Positions 40,378-49,424 of a DNA stretch of 64,000 nt are shown piece after piece. Numbering within the stretch: the stretch's first letter is position 1; each line of letters starts with the position of its first letter. The position numbers and the translations under genes were made by a program. The stretch lies in the NCBI RefSeq assembly GCF_000203915.1, contig NC_008391.1:806001-870000 (forward strand), read 5' to 3'. This stretch comes from Burkholderia ambifaria AMMD (GTDB taxonomy: Bacteria > Pseudomonadota > Gammaproteobacteria > Burkholderiales > Burkholderiaceae). The notes below the pieces were generated by a model. The model worked only from the letters and a program-made list of their open reading frames with translations, was not told the DNA's origin and searched no databases.

Positions 40378-41839
40378 CGACCCGATGCGCGATCGCCGAC
40401 AGCGTCCGCAGCATCGGCGCGAACGCATCGGCCGACGTATTGCCGAAGCCGAGCACGAGCCCGTTGGCCGCCGACGTCGCGTGGAGCGAAAAACCCGACA
40501 GCGGAAACGGCCCGATCCCATGCTCGCGCGCCGCCTCGACGATCGCGCGGTCGCGATAGCGCGCCGGCAGCCGCAGCGCCAGATGCAGCCCGCACGGCCC
40601 GCCTTCGACCTGATGCGGCGCGGTGAACGCGTCGTCCAGCGCGGCGAGCAGCGCGCGCCGCCGGTCGCGATACAGCCGGCGCATCCGCCCCAGATGCCGC
40701 CCGTACTCCCCCGACTCGATGAAATCGGCAAGCGCGAGCTGCACGTGGCGCGTCCCGCCGCGCAGCATCTCCGGCAGCGCCGGCCGCACCGCCGCCAGCA
40801 GCGCGTCGGGCAGCACGAGAAAACCGATCCGCAGCGCCGGAAACATCGTCTTGCTGAACGAGCCGAGATAGACGACCGGCGAATCGGCCGCGAGCCCCTG
40901 CAACGCGCCGATCGGCTCGCCGGTGTGACGAAACTCGCTGTCGTAGTCGTCCTCGATGATCCACGCGCGATGCCCGCGCGCGGCGTCGATCAGCGCGAGC
41001 CGGCGCGAGATCGACAGCACCGCGCCGGTCGGAAACTGGTTCGACGGCGTCGTATAGACGAGCCGCGGCGTCCGTTCGCGCCAGTCCGCGTCTTCCGCGC
41101 GCAGCCCCTCCGCGTCGACCGGCATCGGCACGACGTCGAGATCGGCCGCCTGCATCGCAGTGCGCGCGCCACGATAGCCGGGCTCCTCGACCCAGACCGT
41201 ATCGCCGGGATTCGTCAGCAGCTGCGCGCACAGCGCGATCGCGCCCTGTGCGCCTTCGGTGATCACGATCTGCTCGGGATCGCAGCGCACGCCGCGCGTC
41301 ACGGCCAGATGGCGCGCGATCGACTCGCGCAGCGCGCGCTCGCCGAGCGGGTCGCCGTACGCGAGCAGGTCGCGGCCGGCGCGGCGCAGCGCGCGGTCGA
41401 TCGCGTGCCGCCACGCATCGATCGGAAAATGCGACAGCGCGGGCACGCCCGGCCGAAAAGCGTCCGACTCGCCGGTGCCGATCAGGCTCGGACGCATCCG
41501 GCCGAGCCGTTGCGCGACGACCGGCGGAGCGGCCCGCCGACGCGGCGGCGCCGGCCGCGACAGGCCCACCACGCGCGTGCCGCGACGATCGGATTGCAGG
41601 AAGCCTTCGGCGACGAGCTGCTCGTAGACGGCCGCCGTCGTATTGCGCGACACGCCGAGCGTCTCGGCCAGCGCGCGCGTGCCGGGCAGCCGCGTGCCGG
41701 CCGGCATCGCGCCGCCGAGAATCGCGTCGCGCACGCGTCGCAGCAATTGCCGCTGCAACGAAGGCGCACCGGCCGTGCGCGCGAGCGGCGCGTCGAGCGG
41801 CATTACCGGCGCGGTGCCGGAAGGAAGGGTTGTCGTCAT
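40367..41839 (-). CDS. MocR/PdxR-type regulator (GntR + aminotransferase)
   Basis: A 490-residue MocR protein. The winged helix reads QLLRRVRDAILGGAMPAGTR, then RALAETLGVSRNTTAAVYEQ. The aminotransferase domain contains EDDYDSEFRHTGEPIGALQG and the PLP lysine in YLGSFSKTMFPALRIGFLV. It is divergent from the double acetyltransferase gene across a 400-base region filled with long direct repeats, so it probably controls that gene and perhaps itself. The start is ATG 41839. Confidence 0.9.
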   Translation of the reverse strand: MTTTLPSGTAPVMPLDAPLARTAGAPSLQRQLLRRVRDAILGGAMPAGTRLPGTRALAETLGVSRNTTAAVYEQLVAEGFLQSDRRGTRVVGLSRPAPPRRRAAPPVVAQRLGRMRPSLIGTGESDAFRPGVPALSHFPIDAWRHAIDRALRRAGRDLLAYGDPLGERALRESIARHLAVTRGVRCDPEQIVITEGAQGAIALCAQLLTNPGDTVWVEEPGYRGARTAMQAADLDVVPMPVDAEGLRAEDADWRERTPRLVYTTPSNQFPTGAVLSISRRLALIDAARGHRAWIIEDDYDSEFRHTGEPIGALQGLAADSPVVYLGSFSKTMFPALRIGFLVLPDALLAAVRPALPEMLRGGTRHVQLALADFIESGEYGRHLGRMRRLYRDRRRALLAALDDAFTAPHQVEGGPCGLHLALRLPARYRDRAIVEAAREHGIGPFPLSGFSLHATSAANGLVLGFGNTSADAFAPMLRTLSAIAHRVAGD

Positions 41840-42125
41840 CAGCGTATGGCGGCGTGGAGGTTTCGGTGCATGGCGCGGCGATCGGTGGCGCAATCCCGGC
41901 GCCGTCGCGGGCATCAACGTGGCGCACCCGTGGCAGCATCAATCAGCGTATGGCGGCGTGAAGGTCTCGGGGCATGGCGCGGCAATCGATGGCGCAATCA
42001 CGGCGCCGTCGCGGGCACCAACGTGGCGCCATAAATCAGGGTATGGCGGCGGGGAAGTCTTAATGCACGGCGCGTCGATCGCGGCACAATCACGGCACCG
42101 TCGCGGACACCGACATGGCGCCGCT
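41838..42125. repeat. Three imperfect ~93-104-bp direct repeats between MocR and GNAT genes
   Basis: Units begin with atcag(c/g)gtatggcggcg at 41838, 41942 and 42035, giving periods of 104 and 93 bases. Each contains the same series of short elements: gtatggcggcg, gcatggcgcgg (or gcacggcgcg), ggcgcaatc and gcgccgtcgcggg. The unequal periods do not keep a reading frame. The third copy is the most diverged. The array fills most of the divergent promoter region, so a role as multiple operators is possible. Confidence 0.8.
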
Positions 42126-42245
42126 GCGGCACCCCCGTGGCACCATAAATTCATCGTCATCTGGCGCTTCTCATGGTACCTCGCCGGGACTACGATCGTC
42201 TGCATGCCGGCATGTCGCCGGCCGCCAACCGAAGCGAGATCGACC

Positions 42246-43445
42246 TTGTCCACGCTCACCAACGACTTCCAGCAGCCGATCGGCCGCCCCGTTCCCGACT
42301 GGTCCGCGCGCCCGCGCCCGGAGCGCATCGTGCTCGAGGGCCGCTACTGCCGCCTCGAACCGCTCGACGCCGACCGCCACGCCGCCGACCTGTACGCCGC
42401 ATACGCGCAGGCGCCCGACGGCGCCGACTGGACCTATCTCGCGCACGGCCCGTACGCCGACGAGTCGAGCTACCGCGACTACGCGCGCGGCGCGGCGGCG
42501 AGCACCGATCCGCTGCACTACACGGTGATCGACCGCGCGACGAACCGCGCGGTCGGCACGCTCGCGCTGATGCGCATCGATCCGGCCAACGGCGTGATCG
42601 AGGTCGGTTCCGTCACGTTCTCGCCGCTGCTCAAGCGCACGCCGATTTCGACCGAAGCGCAGTACCTGCTGATGAAGTACGCGTTCGACACGCTCGGCTA
42701 CCGGCGCTACGAATGGAAGTGCGACGACCTGAACGCGCCGTCGCGCAAGGCCGCCGCCCGGCTCGGCTTCCGTTACGAAGGCACGTTCCGGCAGGCGATC
42801 ATCTACAAGGGACGCAGTCGCGACACCGCCTGGTTCTCGATCGTCGACGGCGAATGGCCGGCCGTGCGCGCCGCGTTCGAAGCCTGGCTCGCGCCGGAGA
42901 ACTTCGACGCCGGCGGCGTGCAGCGCGAGTCGCTCGTCGCGATCCGCCACGCGCAGGCGCGTGCCCGCGACGCGGCCGGCCGTGCGAACGACGCGACGCG
43001 CGTCACGGTCCGGCCGCTCGTCGCCGCCGACGAAGCCGCGTGGCGCCCGCTGTGGCAGGGTTATCAGAAGTTCTATGACACCGCGCTGAGCGACGCCGTG
43101 TTCGCGACGACGTGGGCGCGCCTGATGGATCCCGCCGAACCGATGTTCGTGCTCGGCGCATTCGACGCGTCGGGTGCGTTGATCGGCATCGTGCACGCGA
43201 TCTACCACCGCTCGTGCTGGACCGAAGGGCCGTACTGCTACCTGCAGGACCTGTTCACGGCGGCCGACGCGCGCGGGCAAGGCGCCGGCGGCGCGCTGAT
43301 CGAGGCCGTGTACGAGCGGGCCCGCGAAGCCGGTGCGAGCCGCGTGTACTGGCTCACGCACGAAACCAATACGGCCGCCCGCGCCCTGTACGACAAGCTC
43401 GCGAACAACGCGGGGTTCATCCAGTACCGGAAGGATCTCAAGTAA
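42246..43445 (+). CDS. Tandem GNAT acetyltransferase (two domains), TTG start
   Basis: A 399-residue protein with two acetyltransferase domains. The first (about residues 25-210) is RimJ/RimL-like: RYCRLEPLDADRHAADLYAA, EVGSVTFSPLLKRTPISTEA, then KAAARLGFRYEGTFRQA. The second (about 255-399) is a standard GNAT: LQDLFTAADARGQGAGGALI and NTAARALYDKLANNAGFIQY. Substrates are unknown. The start is most likely TTG at 42246, giving MSTLTNDFQQPIGRP; an ATG at 42204 would add 14 residues. The divergent MocR gene and repeat array suggest local regulation. Confidence 0.85.
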   Translation: MSTLTNDFQQPIGRPVPDWSARPRPERIVLEGRYCRLEPLDADRHAADLYAAYAQAPDGADWTYLAHGPYADESSYRDYARGAAASTDPLHYTVIDRATNRAVGTLALMRIDPANGVIEVGSVTFSPLLKRTPISTEAQYLLMKYAFDTLGYRRYEWKCDDLNAPSRKAAARLGFRYEGTFRQAIIYKGRSRDTAWFSIVDGEWPAVRAAFEAWLAPENFDAGGVQRESLVAIRHAQARARDAAGRANDATRVTVRPLVAADEAAWRPLWQGYQKFYDTALSDAVFATTWARLMDPAEPMFVLGAFDASGALIGIVHAIYHRSCWTEGPYCYLQDLFTAADARGQGAGGALIEAVYERAREAGASRVYWLTHETNTAARALYDKLANNAGFIQYRKDLK

Positions 43446-43467
43446 CGCGTGGATGCAACCGCCGCGT

Positions 43468-43920
43468 TCAGCCGAGGGCGTCGACCGGGTCCGCCGCCTC
43501 GCCGCGGGCCGGCGCAACGTGACGCACGATGCCGGCCGCGTCCGGCACCGACGCGGGGTGGATCATCTCGTCGCCATTGACGGGCACCGGCCGCCGCACC
43601 GGCCGGTACACCGGCTCGCCCGGCTCGATCGGCTGCCCCGAGATCGCGCAGCGGCCCGGCTGCGACGCGGCGTGCAAGCGCCAGCGCTGCTCGCCGTAAT
43701 GACAGCGCCCGCTTTCGCTCCAGCGCACCAGCAAGCCGTTGTCGCCGGCCTCCAGGACCGTGACGAACAGTTGCGGCCGCAACGGTGAAACGCCGGCCGC
43801 GACAGGCTCCGGCACCGGTGCGCGATCGTCGCTCGCCGACGGCATGACGTCCCGCTCGTCGGCTACCAGCATGTGATACGACACGTATTCGCAGATCAGG
43901 CTTTCGATGAAGTTCGGCAT
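43468..43920 (-). CDS. DUF3331 protein
   Basis: A 150-residue soluble protein. The C-terminal part, LLVRWSESGRCHYGEQRWRL and GRCAISGQPIEPGEPVYRP, matches the DUF3331 pattern with conserved cysteines, found mainly in Burkholderia. Function is unknown; the cysteine arrangement suggests a zinc-binding fold. ATG at 43920 and an in-frame ATG at 43932 are both possible starts. It is divergent from the butanediol dehydrogenase gene with 461 bases between them. Confidence 0.75.
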   Translation of the reverse strand: MPNFIESLICEYVSYHMLVADERDVMPSASDDRAPVPEPVAAGVSPLRPQLFVTVLEAGDNGLLVRWSESGRCHYGEQRWRLHAASQPGRCAISGQPIEPGEPVYRPVRRPVPVNGDEMIHPASVPDAAGIVRHVAPARGEAADPVDALG

Positions 43921-44111
43921 GCTTGACGACATTCCGTTGAAATTGACACGGGCCGCGCACCGCGCGCGATCGGGCTGCCGCAGATGATACAAATTGAAGT
44001 TAACTTCAAGTAAAGCGGAATGTGCGCAACGATGCGTTTCGCTGATCGGCACAATGGGCTGGCATAACGGCATGCGACGGAGCCCGCCGCCGAGCCACCC
44101 GTCTCGCATTT

Positions 44112-44148
44112 CGTCTCAAACGGCTGAGACGAATGTCCCGGCGTCTCA
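44112..44148. promoter_or_regulatory. Inverted repeats upstream of the butanediol dehydrogenase gene
   Basis: CGTCTCA-AACGGC-TGAGACG is a perfect 7-6-7 palindrome (44112-44131), followed by another CGTCTCA at 44142-44148, and CGTCTCG occurs at 44100-44106. They lie about 165-210 bases upstream of the predicted sigma-54 start, the right distance for an enhancer-binding activator such as AcoR. The remainder of the 461-base gap (43921-44381) holds only the promoter at 44285. Confidence 0.55.
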
Positions 44149-44284
44149 CGCGAACCCCGCCATCGCAATTGCAGCAAATTCCGCGAGCAATTCTCGCGAC
44201 ATCGCCGGATGCCAACGCAAGACATACCTGCTGCACCGCACACCCTCTCCCCGCCCCGCTCGCCACCCGAGCGCCGATTCAAGC

Positions 44285-44299
44285 TGGCCCCGTTCCTGC
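44285..44299 (+). promoter_or_regulatory. Sigma-54-like promoter of the butanediol dehydrogenase gene
   Basis: TGGCCCC-GTTC-CTGC has the invariant GG and GC at correct spacing with three mismatches elsewhere. The start would be near 44311, about 70 bases before the GTG start codon. Acetoin and butanediol genes in related bacteria are often sigma-54/AcoR controlled, which fits. Confidence 0.5.
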
Positions 44300-44381
44300 A
44301 TATCGGTCGCTCGCGCAATCGCGCGACGGACGCACCGGCCGCTTGCCGCGCGTCCGACGACAACCTGACGGAGACAGCAAC

Positions 44382-45479
44382 GTGAGCACACCGGCATCGA
44401 ACACCGCACCCAGCATGAAGGCCGCCGTCTGGCACGGCCGCAACGACATCCGCGTGGAAGAAGTTCCCGTTCCGGCGCACCCGCCGGCCGGCTGGGTCCA
44501 GATCCGCGTGCACTGGTGCGGAATCTGCGGGTCCGACCTGCACGAATACGTCGCCGGGCCCGTATTCATCCCGGTCGACGCGCCGCACCCGCTGACGGGC
44601 CTGAAGGGCCAGTGCATCCTCGGCCACGAGTTCAGCGGCGAAATCGCGGCGCTCGGCGCGGGCGTGACGGGCTTCGCCCTCGGCGACCGCGTGACGGCCG
44701 ACGCGTGCCAGCACTGCGGCACCTGCTGGTATTGCAAGCATGGGCTGTACAACATCTGCGAGAACCTGGCGTTCACCGGGCTGATGAACAACGGCGCGTT
44801 CGCCGAATACGTGAACGTGCCGGCCGAGCTGCTGTACAAGCTGCCCGAGAACTTCCCGACCGAGGCCGGCGCGCTGATCGAACCGCTCGCGGTCGGCCTG
44901 CACGCGGTGAAGAAGGCCGGCAACATCGTCGGCCAGACCGTCGTCGTGGTCGGCGCCGGCACGATCGGGCTGTGCACGATCATGTGCGCGAAGGCCGCGG
45001 GCGCCGGGCGCGTGATCGCGCTGGAAATGTCGGCCGCGCGCAAGCAGAAGGCGCTGGAGGTCGGCGCGACGGTCGTGATCGATCCGAAGGCGTCGGACGC
45101 GATCGCGGAAATCAAGGCGCTGACGGGCGGCTACGGCGCCGACGTGTCGTTCGAGTGCATCGGGCACACGGCCACCGCGCAGCTCGCGATCGACGTGATC
45201 CGCAAGGCCGGCAAGTCGGTGATGGTCGGCATCTTCGAGGAGCCGACGTCGTTCAACTTCTTCGACATCGTGTCGACCGAGAAGGAAGTGATCGGCTCGC
45301 TCGCGTACAACGGCGAATTCGCGGACGTGATCCGCTTCATCGCGGACGGCCGCATCGACGTGCAGCCGCTGATCACCGGGCGAATCACGCTCGGCGACAT
45401 CGTCACGCACGGCTTCCAGGAGCTGGTCAACCACAAGGACCGGAACGTGAAGATCATCGTCCAGCCCGCGACGGCCTGA
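44382..45479 (+). CDS. 2,3-butanediol dehydrogenase-like zinc alcohol dehydrogenase
   Basis: A 365-residue medium-chain dehydrogenase. The catalytic zinc ligands appear in VHWCGICGSDLHEY and CILGHEFSGEI. The structural zinc lobe, CQHCGTCWYCKHGLYNIC, has four cysteines. The Rossmann motif is VVVVGAGTIGLCTIMCAKAA. The match to GPVFIPVDAPHPLTG is typical of 2,3-butanediol dehydrogenases, which interconvert butanediol and acetoin with NAD. The start is GTG 44382 with CGGAGA upstream; an ATG 33 bases later is the alternative. An upstream palindrome cluster and sigma-54-like promoter suggest induction by substrate. Confidence 0.9.
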   Translation: MSTPASNTAPSMKAAVWHGRNDIRVEEVPVPAHPPAGWVQIRVHWCGICGSDLHEYVAGPVFIPVDAPHPLTGLKGQCILGHEFSGEIAALGAGVTGFALGDRVTADACQHCGTCWYCKHGLYNICENLAFTGLMNNGAFAEYVNVPAELLYKLPENFPTEAGALIEPLAVGLHAVKKAGNIVGQTVVVVGAGTIGLCTIMCAKAAGAGRVIALEMSAARKQKALEVGATVVIDPKASDAIAEIKALTGGYGADVSFECIGHTATAQLAIDVIRKAGKSVMVGIFEEPTSFNFFDIVSTEKEVIGSLAYNGEFADVIRFIADGRIDVQPLITGRITLGDIVTHGFQELVNHKDRNVKIIVQPATA

Positions 45480-45492
45480 CGAACGCGAGACC

Positions 45493-45537
45493 GGGCAACC
45501 GGGCAAGCGGGCAAGCGGGCAAGCGGGCAAGCGGGCG
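45493..45537. repeat. 8-bp tandem repeat (gggcaagc) after the dehydrogenase gene
   Basis: Four exact copies of gggcaagc (45501-45532) are flanked by a near-copy gggcaacc and a partial fifth unit. The array is non-coding and starts 14 bases after the dehydrogenase stop. Copy number may vary between strains by slippage. Confidence 0.8.
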
Positions 45538-45744
45538 ATGATCGCCGCGTGACGGCCGGACGCGGTGCCGGGCGGCCGCAAGCGGCCCCCTCGGTAGCAT
45601 AGGCACGACTCGCCGTCCGCCCGGCCCGCACGCCCGCCCGCATCCGGTGCATGCACAACGGCGCCGGGTGCGGCGCGCGGGGTCCGACTTCGATATACTC
45701 GAACCGACCTCACCGCCCCGCGCGCCACCCGCGCGCCCGCTTCC

Positions 45745-46401
45745 GTGAAACGACGAGCCGGCCTGATCCTCGAACTCTTCGTCAACCTGGCGCTGCCCTG
45801 GGTCGCCTACCGGATCGCGCATCCGTATTTCGGCGAAACCGGCGCGCTGTACGCGTCCGCGATTCCGCCCATCGTCTGGTCCATCGTCGAATTCATCCGC
45901 TCGCGCCGCGTCGATGCGGTGGCCGCCGTCGTGCTGCTCGGCATCGCGCTGTCGATCGCCGGCATGGCGCTCGGCGGCAGCGCGCGCACGCTGCTGATGC
46001 GCGAATCGCTCGCGTCCGGCGCAATCGGCGTCGTGTTCCTGCTGTCGCTGTTCCGCGATCGCCCGCTGATCTTCTACCTCACCCGCGCGACGGTCGCCCG
46101 CGAGATGGCCGGCGGCGCCGCGCGTTTCGAGACGGTGTGGGCCGAGCAGCCGGGGCTGCGCCAGATGCTCCGGCTGATGACCTTCGTGTGGGGCGCATGC
46201 ATGACGCTGGAGATGCTGCTGCGCCTGTGGATGGTCGTCGCGTGGCCCGTCGAGCGCGTGCTCGTCGTGTCGCCGATCATGGGTTACACGGTGTTCGGCA
46301 CGCTCCTGCTGTGGACCTTCTGGTACCGGCGGCGGATGCGCGATCGCAACAGCGTCGACATCCCGACCCGCGACGGCGTCACCGAGATCGCCGGCCGCTG
46401 A
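45745..46401 (+). CDS. VC0807-like integral membrane protein, 218 aa
   Basis: A hydrophobic protein with about six predicted membrane helices (LILELFVNLALPWVAYRIAH, ASAIPPIVWSIVEFIRSRRV, DAVAAVVLLGIALSIAGMAL, GVVFLLSLFRDRPLIFYLTR). The pattern resembles the VC0807/septation-like family of unknown function. It begins at GTG 45745. It stands 66 bases before the CPBP protease gene on the same strand. Confidence 0.75.
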   Translation: MKRRAGLILELFVNLALPWVAYRIAHPYFGETGALYASAIPPIVWSIVEFIRSRRVDAVAAVVLLGIALSIAGMALGGSARTLLMRESLASGAIGVVFLLSLFRDRPLIFYLTRATVAREMAGGAARFETVWAEQPGLRQMLRLMTFVWGACMTLEMLLRLWMVVAWPVERVLVVSPIMGYTVFGTLLLWTFWYRRRMRDRNSVDIPTRDGVTEIAGR

Positions 46402-46466
46402 GCGCCGGCCCCGCCCGGTGGCATGTCACTGTCGCTGGGGTATGATGCGCGGCGTCTCGTTCCACC

Positions 46467-47345
46467 ATGCATCGCCCCATGTCCCTTTCGCTTCTCCCGT
46501 GTGCCACGATCTGCCTCGCGCTATTCGCTGCCGCCGCATTCGCGTGGCTGCGTCCGCTGCACGGCCCGAGCATCGCTGTCGCGGTGCTCGGCTATGCCGG
46601 CGCGCTGGCGGTCGGCAAGCTTTCTCCGATCGTGCTCGCGCCGCTCGCGCTGCTCGTGGCCGCCGCCTGGGGCGTCGCCCCAAGCCGCCCGCTCGCGGTG
46701 CGGATCGCCGCGCACGTCGTATTTGCCGCGCTCGCGATCGCGCTGAGCCTGCACCTGATTCCCGGCTTCCATAATCCGCGTGTGATCGAGCCGACACGCT
46801 TCACGCCGGACGCCGTTCCGTTCACGATGTACCTGAATTTCGACAAGCCGCTGGTCGGCCTGTGGCTGCTGTGGGTGCTGCCGTGGGTCATGCCCGACGT
46901 CCCGCCGGCGCGCGCGCTGCGCACCGGTGTCATAGCGTGCATCGCAACGGCCGCGGTCTGCCTCATCGGCGCGCTCGCGTTCGGGATGGTCGGCTGGGCG
47001 CCGAAATGGCCGGCGTCGGGCTGGATGTGGCTCGTCAACAACGTGCTGCTCGTGACGCTCACCGAGGAAGCGCTGTTCCGCGGCTACGTGCAAGGCGGGC
47101 TCACGCGCGTGCTCGGCCGCTTCGGCTGGGGGCCGTGGGCCGCGCTCGCGATCGGCGCGCTGCTGTTCGGCGCCGCGCACGCGGCCGCCGGCTGGCAGTG
47201 GATCGTGCTCGGCACGGTGGCCGGCATCGGTTACGGCCTGGCATGGCGGCGCGGCGGGCTGCTCGCGTCGGCGGTCGCGCATGCGGGGCTGAACGTGATC
47301 CACTTCGGGCTGTTCACATACCCGATGCTCGCCGCCGCGCGCTGA
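46467..47345 (+). CDS. CPBP-family intramembrane metalloprotease
   Basis: A 292-residue protein with about eight membrane helices. The Abi/CPBP motifs are intact: EEALFRG (motif 1, with the Glu pair), LFGAAHA (motif 2 histidine) and HAGLNVIHF (motif 4). This is the glutamyl intramembrane protease family of Rce1; bacterial members act in peptide processing or immunity but mostly have unknown substrates. No bacteriocin genes are visible nearby. Confidence 0.87.
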   Translation: MHRPMSLSLLPCATICLALFAAAAFAWLRPLHGPSIAVAVLGYAGALAVGKLSPIVLAPLALLVAAAWGVAPSRPLAVRIAAHVVFAALAIALSLHLIPGFHNPRVIEPTRFTPDAVPFTMYLNFDKPLVGLWLLWVLPWVMPDVPPARALRTGVIACIATAAVCLIGALAFGMVGWAPKWPASGWMWLVNNVLLVTLTEEALFRGYVQGGLTRVLGRFGWGPWAALAIGALLFGAAHAAAGWQWIVLGTVAGIGYGLAWRRGGLLASAVAHAGLNVIHFGLFTYPMLAAAR

Positions 47346-47366
47346 GCGTCGCGTACGGCGGCGCCC

Positions 47367-47402
47367 GCCGGTTTCACCCGGTGGAACTCAGTTGAAACCG
47401 GC
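47367..47402. terminator. Inverted repeat between convergent genes
   Basis: GCCGGTTTCA (47367-47376) pairs perfectly with TGAAACCGGC (47393-47402), with a 16-base loop. It lies between the ends of the CPBP gene and the aldo/keto reductase gene and includes the last codons of the latter. It may act as a bidirectional terminator. Confidence 0.5.
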
Positions 47403-48368
47403 CACCGCGTGCGGCACGTACGGGCCTTCGAGCGCCGCGATTTCGTCGTCCGTCAGCTTCAGTTCCAATGCACCGAGCGCATCGTCCAGATGATGCGGCT
47501 TCGAGATGCCGACGATCGGCGCGGTGATGCCGCGCTTGTGCGCGACCCACGCGAGCGCGACCTGCGCACGCGGCACGTTGCGCGCGGCGGCAATCGCCGC
47601 GACGGCCTCGACGATCGCGCGATCGGCATCGGCCGTCGCGTCATAGAGCCGCTGGCCGACATCGTCGCTCTGCTGCCGGCCGGACGACTCGTCCCAGTTG
47701 CGCGTCAGCCGGCCGCGCGCGAGCGGGCTCCACGGAATCACCGCGATGCCCTCGGCCTCGCACAGCGGCAGCATCTCCCGCTCCTCCTCCCGATACAGCA
47801 GGTTCACGTGGTTCTGCATGCTGACGAAGCGGGTCCAGCCGTTCTGCGTCGACGTATGCAGCGCCTTCGCGAACTGCCACGCGAACATCGACGACGCGCC
47901 GATGTAGCGCGCCTTGCCCGCCTTCACGACGTCGTGCAGCGCCTCCAGCGTCTCCTCGATCGGCGTGCTGTAATCCCAGCGGTGGATCTGGTACAGGTCG
48001 ACGTAGTCGGTGCCGAGCCGCTGCAGGCTCTGGTCGATGTCGGTCATGATCGCCTTGCGCGACAGCCCCGCGCCGTTCGGCCCCGGCCGCATCCGGTAGA
48101 ACACCTTGGTCGCGATCACGACGTCGTCGCGTTTCGCGAAGTCGCGCAGCGCGCGGCCGACGATCTCTTCCGACGTGCCGTCCGAATACATGTTCGCGGT
48201 ATCGAAGAAATTGATGCCGGCCTCGATCGCGCGCTGGAGGATCGGGCGGCTTTCCGCTTCCGGCAGTGTCCACGGATGCGTGCCGCGCGACGGCTCGCCG
48301 AACGTCATGCAGCCCAGCACCAGCTTCGACACGTCCATCCCGGTCGACCCGAATTTCACGTATTCCAT
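47388..48368 (-). CDS. Aldo/keto reductase
   Basis: A 326-residue TIM-barrel oxidoreductase. The catalytic tetrad is visible: Asp and Tyr in FFDTANMYSDGTSE, Lys in VVIATKVFYRM and His in YQIHRWDYSTP. The NADPH region reads APIVGISKPHHLDDALGALE. It belongs to the AKR11-like general reductases of unknown physiological carbonyl substrate. The start ATG 48368 follows GAGGCGAG. Confidence 0.9.
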   Translation of the reverse strand: MEYVKFGSTGMDVSKLVLGCMTFGEPSRGTHPWTLPEAESRPILQRAIEAGINFFDTANMYSDGTSEEIVGRALRDFAKRDDVVIATKVFYRMRPGPNGAGLSRKAIMTDIDQSLQRLGTDYVDLYQIHRWDYSTPIEETLEALHDVVKAGKARYIGASSMFAWQFAKALHTSTQNGWTRFVSMQNHVNLLYREEEREMLPLCEAEGIAVIPWSPLARGRLTRNWDESSGRQQSDDVGQRLYDATADADRAIVEAVAAIAAARNVPRAQVALAWVAHKRGITAPIVGISKPHHLDDALGALELKLTDDEIAALEGPYVPHAVAGFN

Positions 48369-48622
48369 CGCTCGCCTCGTCATTGAAGGGGGGTTGCAGC
48401 CGGATGCGCGCCGCGCGTCGGTGCACCGCGCACGGACGCCGGGGCGTGCATCGGCCGGACGTCGCATGGTATCCCGCGGCGCGCAAACGCGTGTCGGCGC
48501 GTCTCGGCACGCTCGGGCGCCGCCGAGTTGGATCGGGTCGAACCGACGAAAGACGAACGCGACCCGCAGCCCGCACGCATCGCGCGGGGCCGGGCCGGGT
48601 CACACATCGGAGAAAGAACGGC

Positions 48623-49294
48623 TTACTTGATCTGGTCGGCGAGCGGCCGCAGGAACTCGGAGAACCCGGTCAGCATGATCTGCACGCCGATGCACAGCAG
48701 CAGGAACGCGGACACGCGCTTCGCGACCTTGGTGCCTTCGATGCCGAGATAGCGCGACAGCAGCGCGGCGCGGCTGTAGGTCAGCCAGATCACGACCGCG
48801 ACGAGCGCGGACACCGCGATCGACACGATGCTCGACAGCATGAATTCCGACAGCTTGTGCGTGCGGTTCGCGTTCAACGCGATCGCGGTGGCGATCGAAC
48901 CGGGGCCGACCGTCAGCGGCACGGTCAGCGGGAAGAACGCGCGGGTCATGATCGCGTTCGCGTCGATCGGCTTGACCGGCGTGTCGCCGCCGCCCGGGCC
49001 GTCCGGCTCGTTGAGCATCTGCCATCCCGCGACGGCGACCGCGAAGCCGCCGCCGATCCGCAGTGCTTCCATCGAGATCCCGAAGAAATGCAGCACCGGC
49101 GTGCCGGCGAAGAACGCGACCAGCAACACGATGAAGGCGTTGAACGCCACCTTCTTCGCGAGCAGGTTCCGTTCGTGCTCGGTCAGCGCCTCGGTGCGTT
49201 CGAGAAACAGGAATGCAATGCCGATCGGATTGATGATGCCGATCAGGCCGGTAAAGCCGAACAGGATCTCGGAGATAAGGCGGTCGACGATCAT
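48623..49294 (-). CDS. MarC-family (UPF0056) membrane protein
   Basis: A 223-residue protein with six membrane helices in two halves, carrying the MarC signatures GLIGIINPIGIAFLFLE and AFFPLTVPLTVGPGSIATAI. It is a NAAT-type transporter homologue. Despite the name no drug resistance role has been shown for MarC. The start at 49294 gives the standard N-terminus. Confidence 0.9.
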   Translation of the reverse strand: MIVDRLISEILFGFTGLIGIINPIGIAFLFLERTEALTEHERNLLAKKVAFNAFIVLLVAFFAGTPVLHFFGISMEALRIGGGFAVAVAGWQMLNEPDGPGGGDTPVKPIDANAIMTRAFFPLTVPLTVGPGSIATAIALNANRTHKLSEFMLSSIVSIAVSALVAVVIWLTYSRAALLSRYLGIEGTKVAKRVSAFLLLCIGVQIMLTGFSEFLRPLADQIK

Positions 49295-49424
49295 CGGGGC
49301 GAGGAAACGATCAGGGCTGGGGCCGGCGGCGCGCCGGAGGTCACGCATTGTAGAGCAAGCGCCCGCGCCCGAGATGCAATTCGCGACCCGCGCCCCGCGG
49401 GCCGCGCCACAGCCTCAATCGGCC

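Noticed and set aside
44060..44075. TGGCATAACGGCATGC as a sigma-54 promoter
   Set aside because: GG-to-GC spacing is one base too long, and a correctly spaced candidate exists at 44285.
45493..45537. CRISPR-like array
   Set aside because: Units are only 8 bases with no spacers; simple tandem repeat.
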